DNA from: Ophioderma brevispina
Taxonomy: Eukaryota; Echinodermata; Ophiuroidea; Amphilepidida; Ophiodermatidae
DNA: 64,000 bases
Reading direction: 5' to 3'
Assembly: GCA_023653785.1 (NCBI GenBank)
Contig: JAMKCH010011941.1
Coordinates: 1-64,000 of the forward strand
The translations under genes and the position numbers were made by a program. Below the pieces are notes generated by a model. That model saw nothing but the letters and a program-made list of their open reading frames with translations. It searched no databases and was not told the origin of the DNA. Below, piece after piece: positions 11,201 through 21,649 of the stretch. Every line of letters begins with the position of its first letter. Position 1 is the stretch's first letter.

Positions 11201-11975
11201 CAGGGTTTTTATGTGTTAAGAATAGGATTTGTGGGATCACCATGACCCTAATGAGGTGAAATATCCCAAAACCAGTGCATTTTGGGATTGACTCAATTAC
11301 ATCCTCTGGACAACATCATACCTTGAGCATTATTATTGAAGTATCAGTCTCTGATATATTTTTATATTTAATAGCTTCCTTCACTTCTAATCTCAGGCAT
11401 TTATACAATTTTCTCCCCAGGTTTCTTGGAGAAATGGTTTCCTAATTGTCTCTTACAGACTCTGGTTTAGATGGACCAGTCAATATCCACTAACCTTCTT
11501 ATGAAACTCAAAACCAACTAATTTTAAAATAATTTCAATTTCAATTATGTAAGAGCATATATGGCTGTTAGCATATCAAACATGGCGTGAGTTGTGGAAG
11601 CCAGAAACCGCAAGTTGTATTTCAGAACAGCTACTATTAGAATTATTCCAATTCTCAGCAGTAAGGTTGCTATTCTGCTTCACATCAGTTGGTGTTGGTT
11701 CCAATTTTCTTTATTTTTTAATGAAGGAGAAAAGAAGCGCAACAGACGTATTAATCCCATCTTTTAATATGACATAACACATTGCTCAGCAGTTTTTTAG
11801 AATTATCAATAAATTTATGGATTAATTGATTTTTGATAGAACCTGGGGGAGTGACCTTGTTGGGAAGGGGTTTTCTGATCTTTTATTGGAAATTTTGCCT
11901 TTGCCTCCGTCCTCTTATTGTTTTCTTGTTTTCCCTCCCCATTGCACGGTTCTTTTCTCCTGCGCTAGCTAAACT
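8243..11975. other. Long stretch with no supported feature
   Basis: AT-rich sequence with scattered short open frames (for example near 9546-9773, 10336-10560 and 11012-11245) of unremarkable composition. No splice-bounded exon, repeat family or RNA gene was recognised. A CpG-containing patch lies near 8360-8460. Confidence 0.4.
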
Positions 11976-12168
11976 TGATAGATCCGGGGTTCTCAATGAG
12001 GCACCACGGGCCAAATCCGCCCGCCAACCACAACTTTGGCCCTGGACTGCTCAAAATTACTTAAGGAACTAGAAATATAGTGTATTGGGCCTCAAGTAGG
12101 GAAATTTCGAATATGTTCGGCATTCTCTAGCCCCCCAACTAATATAATTGAGAACCCCTGTGATAGAT
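11976..12168. mobile_element. hAT-type MITE with 8-bp target-site duplication
   Basis: The element spans 11984-12160 (177 bp). Its left end, CCGGGGTTCTCAAT, and right end, ATTGAGAACCCCTG, are inverted with a single mismatch. It is flanked by perfect direct repeats TGATAGAT at 11976-11983 and 12161-12168. An 8-bp duplication and ends of the CAGGGGTTCTCAA type are hallmarks of hAT elements. It has no coding capacity and presumably depended on a transposase supplied elsewhere. Confidence 0.9.
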
Positions 12169-12315
12169 TGAATTAGTAACTTAACAGCATCGGAGGAAAG
12201 CTGAATTTTCAGTACTACTGATTAGCTCTGTGCTAGTTAGTGAAGTTATAAATATCTGGAAAATAATAAAATAACATGAATAGCCTAATCATAACCAGTT
12301 TTTTAATAAAATTGA

Positions 12316-12650
12316 TTAAAGGCTGAACTCAGAGATTTCAATATCATTAATTTTTGAAGAATAATTAAAATAGTCATCTAGAACTAAAGATGTCACCTAC
12401 AATTTCCATTCCAAAGTTAGAGATGAATCATATTTTTTTTCGTTGTTTATTCAAACAATTCATGCACTGTAATAACAGTGCCATAGGATACCGTGGTATA
12501 AAAAAAAAATTCCGGATCCGATTTTATAACAAAGTTGTGATTTTCTAATATGAGGCTTTCGAGTTGAGTCTAGGTTTTATTTCACACAATGGTTAGTATA
12601 TGGAGCAAGCATTATGTACTGCAAAAAACAGATTTGGTTTGAAAAATTGA

Positions 12651-12712
<62 letters not shown>

Positions 12713-12749
12713 GGTGCCATCATCGGGAAATCTCTGAGTCAGCCTTTAA
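12316..12749. mobile_element. MITE bounded by TTAA with ~22 bp inverted ends
   Basis: The left end TTAAAGGCTGA...CTCAGAGATTTC is matched by the inverted right end GAAATCTCTGAGTCAG...CCTTTAA. TTAA sits at both outer edges (12316-12319 and 12746-12749), as expected of TTAA-targeting elements such as piggyBac or Kolobok. The interior is shared in inverted orientation with 19117-19290. A 58-G run lies inside near the right end. Confidence 0.75.
12653..12710 (+). repeat. Uninterrupted run of 58 G
   Basis: Homopolymer G from 12653 to 12710 within the TTAA-bounded MITE. The length is likely inaccurate in any assembly. G-quadruplex formation is possible. Confidence 0.9.
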
Positions 12750-14950
12750 TTCAATTTTAAAACATGCATAATGTGATGCCTAAAATTGATACATTGTACG
12801 AAATTTATCTTAATGCTAACCTTTTTAATCTGTTCTTTTTATCTTTCATGCACACATTCATTACCCTATCCATCGTCATTCTAATCTCTCGGTGTCGTGT
12901 GAATATTTCATCGCTGGAAATGTTTCATCCCTTGTCCTTGCTTGCATGGGACGTATGGATACAGGTGAAGTGACAAGGTTTGCTATGGAACCCATTAATT
13001 GCTCAAGCTATTTGTATGTGGAGAAACTTTTTCTACCAGTCTAAAATTTGTGGATTTGGTGAAATAATTTTTAAAGTAAAATAAATGATCAAACATGACC
13101 TCAATAGTTTATATACACACAATAACACAATAACCTGGTATATGAAATCCATCGTTTTACCTCAAAGCCCCAAACAAATGGTTGTGAACATAAGGATGTT
13201 GAAGCGATTTCCCAGGAAAATTTTGTCCCGCCCGAAAAATCTTGAGTTCGCGGAACAAAATTCACTGCCTCGATACACCCAAAATTGTGTATTTTATATC
13301 ATATATTAATCAAAATCCAGTCCCATAAGATCGCGATTTGTGTATCAGGACACCCAGCCCCATCTGGGAGTACGTATACCAGTTATTCCCATGGAAACAT
13401 GGGATCAAATAAAATAATTATTATGGATGTGTGCATTACACCTGTATATAAAACGTGTGGTGCACCGCAATTTACCTCGCTTGCCTCTCTCCACCAAGAT
13501 TATAAAGGGTACCGCCATATGCTGTGGAGGAAAGGGCGAACCAACCCCCCCCCCCCCCCCCCCCCCCCACAGCAACGATTAGATGGGAGTCTGGCCCAAA
13601 TGCCAAAAGACAGAGAGATGGGCGGCTCGCATGTGAGCACACCCATATTACATTTTTGCACACAAACAATACCAACAAACAAATTATTTCATAAAGTATA
13701 AGATTTTTTTCTGAATTAAAAATCCTTTATTACAGGGTTTCTTGTGCTCTGTAGGGCCTATTAGTTGGTAGCAGGGGTTTACACTAGGTTTGAAAAAAGT
13801 GCGTCTACTTGGACGACAATATTTGTTTCACTGAGGTTGAAAAAGTGCCATGTCAACTTCCAATTATATGCGTGTCAAGGTTTGGCACTGTTGTAATACT
13901 TAGAGGTGCTGCTTTTGCCAACAAGAGATTTCAAATAAACGGTGTCCCTAAAAACTGTATGAAAATTTGATTTGGCACTGGTGTAAAGCTTTCTATCCAA
14001 AAAACTATCCCCTCTGAAAGGTTTAAGTGTGAAAAGTGTTTCTTTGGTACTATAATTGTGAAACTAATTTCGTATTATAGGAGCAATATGAAATTAAGCC
14101 TATGGTTTCTATTGAATTATAAGCCACCCAAATCAGGGTTATTGTTTTCATTTAAGGTTATTTCTGTAGCCAAACAAAGGTAGGGAGTCTTAGTGTCTAA
14201 TCTATATGAAATCACTACAATATCACAGAAAATATGATGTACTTGAAACTATTGTTGCAACCCTTAATGACGCAAACCAATACATACACATCAATTCCAA
14301 AACTTAGACAGGGCATATTGTAAAGTGAATTACCCTGCTGACCCTTAAACTCCAAAGGAACTGGGATCTGATTCCTGAATACCCTTTGGGACAGTGAGAG
14401 AGAGAGATTAGTTAACTAAATAAAAAGACGTAAGTACAGTCCAAATTTTAACCTATATTTTATTTTCACAGAGTGCTACATCTATTTAATAGTAACAGTA
14501 ATAGATTATTGTTTGGTGATGAAAATGATAAAATATTGTGACCATGTGCCAGATGCAAACTCTGTGATGTTGATAGTTTAAGTGGCTATTTTTTGCATCC
14601 ACATACACCCAATTTTACTGGATCTAGACCAAAGTGCGTCCACCTTTGGAAAATTGCGTCATAGACGCAAAAACGAACACTAATGTGTACTGTGGTTGGT
14701 AGACAATCCCTTTTTGTGAACCCTTGATCTACCACAGTGATAGCAAACCCGGCAAACAAATACAATAAATGCTTATGCTTTGTATTCATGTTGTTACCCG
14801 ATCTCTCAACCCCAGCTTTCATTTATACCTCACTTTTTATTCCCATATGAAAAATTGTGGGCCATTTGTTACATACGTTCAAATTGTTAAGGTCTGTGTA
14901 GACTTAAGTTAGAGTTGGTTAAAGGCTTGTGCCGATATGTGTAGGTGTAC
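12750..14950. other. No gene seen; a 24-C run at 13545-13568
   Basis: Short frames around 13285-13701 run through the poly-C tract and are compositional. GTGCGTC words recur at about 13799 and 14634 but do not form a clear inverted repeat. Nothing else was recognised. Confidence 0.4.
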
Positions 14951-15009
14951 CTACTTGATATGAGAGCCTGCACTTGCACATAACACCCCATCACCGTACC
15001 GTGGGAAAC

Positions 15010-15755
15010 AAACTTGCGGTTTGTTTGATGGATGTAGACGCAATATGCATGTTGCAAAGCCCTATTCAATACTGATGCTAATATTGATGGTTTTAACCAC
15101 TAAAACGGTTGTTTTTTGTTTATATTTTGGGAATGAAATAGATTTGAGGGCTCCAAATTTCAGGACGGACAATGAGAAAAATACGGCCTTCATCGATATC
15201 AAAATCTATTAATACTTCCGGGTAAATCAGGGGGGTCCCAAAATCGATCGGAACACGCACCTTAAGGGTGATGTAAAAAAAAAAGAAATAGATAATTAGT
15301 AATTACATGATGTGAGTTGATGATGTGTTTGTGTTTGTCCAAAAGAGATCGGAACCGCCCTTTAAGGGTGATGTAAAAAAAATAAATAGATACTTTAGAT
15401 AATGTGACATGAGTGATGTTGATGATTGTGTTTGCGGTTTTGATGGTAGACGCAATAATGCATGTTGCAAAGCCCTATTCTATACTGTGCTAATTATTGA
15501 TGGTTAACACGAAAACGGTTGTTTTTTGTTTATATTTTGGGAATGCAAATAGATTTGAGGGCTCAAATGTCAGGACGACAATGAGAAAAAAAATACGGCC
15601 CTTTTCATTGATATCACAAATCTTACATTCCGGGAAATCAGGGGGGTCCCAAAGACAATCGGAACACGCAGCCTTTTAAGGGTGATGTAAAAAAAATAAA
15701 TAGATCTTTAGGATTAATGTGACATGTGATGTGATGTTGATGGATGTGTTTGTGG
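15010..15755 (+). repeat. Tandem repeat of ~300-400 bp unit, two full copies and a fragment
   Basis: Copies start near 15026 and 15446 and share AGACGCAATA, TGCATGTTGCAAAGCCCTATTC, AACGGTTGTTTTTTGTTTAT, CAGGGGGGTCCCAAA and AAGGGTGATGTAAAAAA. A partial unit lies at 15342-15430. The copies differ by many small indels. A run of about ten C follows at 15760. The translated frames are related between copies but show no known domain. Confidence 0.75.
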
Positions 15756-15771
15756 TTTACCCCCCCCCCCC

Positions 15772-17780
15772 CACCCCACGTTGGTTGTTAGTCTGAAAAC
15801 TTACGGGCACAAGCCCTTATGCTTTGCATGGGGAAGGAAAATTTCATTTTTTTGCTTTATACTTTAGTTTAAATAAATAATACCAACATCTGATTAAGCT
15901 CTAATGCTTACCATATGTGACTGATTTAGATCAGGAAAGGTCATTGCAAGCCATTATGACCAGAGTTTATGTGGTTCTTGTGCATTGAAACTACTGTTAA
16001 TACTTGCCTGCACAGGAAAAAAAACAGACTAACAGAGGGTTATCTCCGAATTTAACATGTGAAATCATAGGTAACATCATCTATAACCTTCAGATTGCAA
16101 AATGACATTGCATCTTCTTCTAGAATTAAGGCGCTATCGTTGTTCCACATTGCACACAAGAGGTTGTAAAAAATATTTTCAGGTTTAACTAAACCTTTAA
16201 AAATAACTTTTTGAATTTCAAGACCTGTAATTAACAGATGTCAGCAAAATGGGCTCACCTTAAAGGGGCACTGGCACATTTTCACATCATTGAAATTTCT
16301 TCAATTACTCCCAAATGATTTTAGTCTAGGCCATTGCAAGAATAGAGATACAAAAATAAACATACTCAAAAAAACAACGAGGTTAATAAAAGTTGTAAAG
16401 ACATCCCAGTAATTTGTAGGTAACTTATAAGTTTTCCATAACTTTAATCAACAACTGTGTATAGTAAGAATATCATAGACTGTACTCAGTGATATTAAAA
16501 ACCCACAAAGTCACGACCGCGTCAAACAGGGTGCATACGGTGGGAAGCATGCATACGGCGTTCGTGGTCTTGTGTTAAACGCAAATTTCGCGTCGTCTGA
16601 TAACTATTAATGTCGCCGGCGACCATTAATTATAAAATTGTTATGTTTACCACTAAGGATGCTGATTTGGTTCTTAAATCATTTCGGGTGAGGGCTAGTA
16701 AGTATATAAAGTTTTAACCATGAAAAAATATGATTTGAAAAAAATCTTGTGGCACACTATTTTTTCAAATGGCCAGTGTCTCTCTAAGCAACACCCATTA
16801 AAACTGTTATCATATAGGTCATCCATTATACTTATTCCATAAATTGTGTCAACAAGCAGGAGTGGACTAGAATAGAGGTGAAGAATCAAGCAAAAAATAT
16901 GGTATTTCAATGAATGAAAATTTGCCTGCATTCTCTTCCATTAAATTGTGACTGTTTTTGTTTACTTCGAGATTACAGATCACTTTTTATTCCCACTTCA
17001 TAGTGGTTTGGTGGGAGAAAAAGTGTTACAGAAACCATGTGAAAATAGTGAGAAGAAACAAACTGAAACCAGAACATGCACTGTGGAATGATCTTGTCTT
17101 TGGTAAATCCATGTAGAAATCAATCAAAACCAAGGACTAACAGAACTTTGGGAATTTGACAGTAGCGATTGTGGTTTGTGGGGAAAGGTTTGTCCTGAAG
17201 GGGTATGGGAATGATAAAGAAGTCAATACTAAAAGATGTAAATAGAAACACAAAAAGGGAGAAATAGAAATTTTCTGTTACTTGGATGTTATTTGCAGGC
17301 CAATTTAGATTCCAATTTTTACCAGCTATGGTAGCAAACCACCATTTAAAGTGACACAGGGGAGATATTTTGAGGAGAGGGATGAATTCCTCTCAAATTG
17401 TTACTGGGATTGGTCGTATAACACCTACCGAGAATTTTCTAAGTTTATTGGACAAACAAGATCATCAAAGGCCCGCAAAACCTTGTTATGACTTGCCTGC
17501 TATCGTAATCGTACCCTATAGAAAACCATGCTTTGAATTTTTGTCATGCACGACAGGAAACTACTAAATCATTGTCTTAATCACCTCAGGTGGATCTAAT
17601 ACACGGTAAACATTCCAAATGCAAACAAAAAACAGGTTCGAAAAAAAATTTGGGGGCACTTCATTCTGGAATGTCCTCATGTCTCTTTAAAATGGCAATC
17701 TTGGAAATCTGTATTTATTAGTAGTACCACATGTAGCTGCATTATGAAGAGCTTATTTCACAGGGTTAGGCACCGGACAT
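15772..17780. other. No supported feature
   Basis: AT-rich sequence with a small CpG-containing patch near 16505-16620. No coding, RNA or repeat structure was recognised. Confidence 0.4.
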
Positions 17781-17790
17781 TTGTTTCATA

Positions 17791-18185
17791 GCCACCATAT
17801 TGGATTTTAAACTTAAAGGCAATAATTTTCCTAGATTTAATGATTTTTTAAACCAAGGGACAATTTTGTCTTCAAATTTTTAAGTCTATATAAGTAATTG
17901 TTGTACAAGTATCTTTCATATAAGACATGTTAATTGCATGGCTTCAACATAGTTATCTTTTTCTGACCATATTTGTAACTACCTATATACATCACAATTC
18001 ATGGCCACCATATTGGATTTTTCAGCCAAATTTCCGTAAATTCCCTAGTTTTGCTGCATTTTTAAACCAAGGGACAATTTCTTAAATTTTTGAAGTTTCT
18101 TAGCAATTAATATACAATTACCTTTCATATAAGACATGTTAATTGCATGGCTTCTACTTAGTTATCCTTTTCTGTTGATACTGAT
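17791..18185 (+). repeat. Tandem duplication of ~212 bp unit
   Basis: GCCACCATATTGGATTTT occurs at about 17791 and 18003. Both copies continue with TTTTTAAACCAAGGGACAATTT and CTTTCATATAAGACATGTTAATTGCATGGCTTC. The copies are diverged and indel-rich. Confidence 0.8.
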
Positions 18186-18189
18186 AAAA

Positions 18190-19110
18190 GTGGGTGAACC
18201 GCCTATGTACACCAACAGCTGTGATTTCCAAACTGTGTAAACCATTGGATATCAAAATTGAGATTTTTTGGGAACTGATTTTGTCTCGCAAAGTAGGGTC
18301 TCCGGAACCGAAATTTTCAGAAATGTGCAGCATTTGGAAATAAAATTAAGCTGCTTGGTAAAAATTTTTCCCAAAAGGGACCTTAAGAACTGGATTATGC
18401 TTCAAACGGGGCCGGGGTCTTAAGGATTGCTGGAGAGGTGAAGAATGGGGGTCTTAAGGGCTGCACATACGCCTACCACTTCCCTATGTTAGATTTCTTT
18501 CAATTTTTCCCTCAAAATTCTGTCCAAATGCACTTTTCAGATGTCACAAATTAGGTCAAATTATCCTAACTCTTAAAGTTACATTTCTTTCTGTGTGGCA
18601 TACTTCGTGAAATCTTGGATGACATTGTGGTTAAAGTGGGCTCTATTCCCCTAAGAGAGCTTTTACCATAGACTGATGAATTTGTGGTTAGAAAACTGCT
18701 AAAATTGGAGCATTGAATGGGCCCAGGAGACATGAAATGTGACATGCTACATGTATGCATAAAATGCTCCTTCACTGAACTGCATGATGAGTTGTTAAAT
18801 GTTCAGTGGCGAGTTGGAAAGATATGAGTTGGTACAAAAACTCAAATTTACACAGTCACGTTTTCATCCTTGTATACTTCTGCTAGTTTTCTTGGCAAGC
18901 TGGTTGGATGTACCTTCAGAAATAAAGGTATGATAATTATCTTATGAAGGCTACCCATTAGCAGCAGGCGATTGAAATCACATTTTAATTATGAAAGGGA
19001 TAACTCATCTTTGACCCGCATTTTATGGGAAGAGAAACTGATTGAAGTGTCTCTAAAACTTGTGTGTGGTGTAAAACTAGCCATGACAATACATGAGCAT
19101 TTTCTTTCAC
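18190..19110. other. No supported feature
   Basis: AT-rich sequence. The short minus-strand frame at 18566-18775 has no recognisable content. Confidence 0.4.
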
Positions 19111-19116
19111 TTCATA

Positions 19117-19290
19117 TTAAAGGCTGACTCAGAGATTTCCCAAACAAATCATGTTTTTTGCATATACATAATGCTTGTCCATATACTAGTCACTGTGTGA
19201 AGTAGCTAAGCTCAAATCAAAGTAGTTCATAAAATCACAACTTTGCTATAAAATTCTGGATCCAGAATTTTTGTTATACACGGGGTCAAC
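19117..19290 (-). mobile_element. Partial second copy of the TTAA-bounded MITE
   Basis: It begins TTAAAGGCTGACTCAGAGAT and continues with words (TACATAATGCTTG, CCATATACTA, AAAATCACAACTTTG, ATAAAAT) that match the reverse complement of the interior of 12316-12749. The far end is not identifiable, so this copy appears truncated or diverged. Confidence 0.65.
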
Positions 19291-19785
19291 AGGTCATGGC
19301 TTCTCACACTACACATTAACGTTTACTGCATCAGAACGAAATATCCGATTCATCTCAGGCTTTCGAATTGATGCGTTGCTGGGATCTCTTTGGTTTGGTT
19401 TGATGTTTTTGTAGTTTTTTAAATTTCTGAGTCAGCATTTCGGATTTTGCTTTGGTTTTTGAAAATGCAATCATTTTATTTGAAAGCAGAGGAAAAAAAG
19501 TCATGCTTTTGATATTCTTAGAAATGTCTCTAAGATAGTCCTCTGTTTGGCCCCAACTCACGTATCTGTCATACTACCTCATAACACTCCTTTCCATGCA
19601 CTATTGTACCATTCAATTGATCCCCATCAATTTCATTACTAGCACAGTATTCAGAATGCACAGGTCACATTCTAGTGACTTTGGTTTACACAGAGATGAG
19701 AGGACCTAAATGCAACTCCTAAGAGATGATGTCAGTATTTTCATGCTAATCAGGCTGAATAGGGAACCTAGCATGAATACTAATT

Positions 19786-19939
19786 GGCCGGTATTACACC
19801 AAAAAGCGGGTAACTTTAACCCAGTGTTAATTTTACCTGGTAAATATCCCTGAGGATAACATGAATTTAACCCATGAGCGTGGGTTAAACCACGTTTAAC
19901 CTGGATGAAAGTTAACCCGCTTTTGTGAATACCGCGGCC
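19786..19939. mobile_element. Foldback MITE of about 154 bp
   Basis: The left end GGCCGGTATTACACC, with AAAGCGGGTAACTTTAACC, is mirrored at the right by GGATGAAAGTTAACCCGCTTT and GTGAATACCGCGGCC. Internal GGTTAAA/TTTAACC words add further pairing. Confidence 0.75.
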
Positions 19940-20529
19940 TTGGTTTTACCTAATTGTATCAAGACAGGTTGTTAATGATCGCCATAATTGCCGCGCGGGG
20001 CCTTGGGGCATTGCAGATTTTCATTTCTTGTAAGAAAATTTCTGCCTCAGAATGTGTGAAATTTTGTGAGATTGTACCTTCACATTTTCTGTACTCAATA
20101 AATGACATCACTGAGATGCAAATCGCGAATTCAAGCAAGCTTTTGTGAATTTAAAAATGCATATCTCGGGCCTGGTCTAGCATGAGCTGTGCAAATCGGT
20201 ATTGCCTATGTACAACATGCCGTCAACAATTCCTTTGCTGAATAAGGCCCGTTTCACGCACACGCATTAAATAATTACATAGAATTTTATTTCAAATCCA
20301 AACCATATCAGTTACCACTCATTTTGAAGCTTATGAGCCTCTAATCTTTTGAAGTAACGTTTTTTTAAAATTATGTACCCGATGTCTAATATTAGCCCTC
20401 ATTAAATATTCATAAGTCATGAGAAAACGCACCTCACAAAATGGGCAATTAAACCTAAAATGGTATAAATAAATAAAATATTGGTGTTTTGTGATAACGA
20501 AGCTCAGGAAAGAATGTTTTTTTTGCAAT

Positions 20530-20960
20530 GTGTTCAGAGTGTAAGGAAGAACAATTAAGATGATAAGAATACAGTAAATAGTCCATATTTCCCTAATTAG
20601 CACTAATTAATTATGCGCATATTTTGCGGACAAGATTCAGCGTGATGCACAGACCTATCCCTTTCATGTCAATGTGCTTTGTAAATGCCTACAAACCAAT
20701 CAAAATCTGTGTTAAAAGTGACAAATTATTCAGCATTGTTAAATAACATGTGTCAGAGGGTAAAGGGAGGCAATTAAGATGATAGATACAGTATAGTGTC
20801 CATATTTCCCGAATGAGCAAGAATAATATGCGCATATTGTGCGGACAGATTCAGCGTGATGCCACCTATCCATTTCAGTCATGTCTGCTTGGTAAATGCC
20901 TACCAAACCATCAACTCGTGTTAAAAGAGATACAAATTATACAGCATTGTTAAATTACAA
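20530..20960 (+). repeat. Diverged tandem duplication of ~210 bp unit
   Basis: Two copies share ACAATTAAGATGATA, GTCCATATTTCCC, ATGCGCATATT, TGCGGACA, GATTCAGCGTGATGC and CAGCATTGTTAAAT. They lie just downstream of the transposase-like gene. Confidence 0.75.
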
Positions 20961-21649
20961 CAGCTTAATTATTAATTAAATAATTCCGCTACTAATTAAT
21001 TAAAATTTTAAACTGTTTTAAATATGTATCCACAAGGTTAGACTTACCCAAAATCCATTGAAAGTATAAAGTTGATTGAAAATAATGCATTTTAGTTGAC
21101 TATTATTTCCAGGTCGCCTTCTTTCCATATCCTCAAGGAGCTGGTACGTGTAAATAGCAGAATCTTCTTCATATTAATGTTGAACCACTGTGGATAACCT
21201 GGGACGTTGATATACTTGCCTTCACTTGCTTCTCTATTTCTGATTCACTGTTGAAGAAAGTGCTCACCCTCTGCCTATGGAAATGGGACTTGGTTGATGA
21301 TTGAGTTGATTGACAACAAGCAGTAACTAGCGCCATAAATTGTCTTGTCTTTTCTTCCCACTGCAAATTCCTTCTAGGACCTTGACACACTGTGCTACTA
21401 GTAACTGCCTCTGGAAAATCTATACAGTTGAGATATGCTTCTTGCTGAAGGATATGCTGCCTGAAGCGGAAGTTGGCGCCTTCAAAGCGTCTACTTTTCA
21501 GTTTTGGTTTTTTGATGGTTTAAAAAGGAGGAGTGGACCCCCCGCCCCTGGCCTCGTTACTCTGCCAAAGCCATTATACACCATGTAGCGTTTTGTCCAT
21601 CAGCTCTCTCTCCTGACACCTGCTTTTGTCTCCTTTTGCTTTTTTTTTT

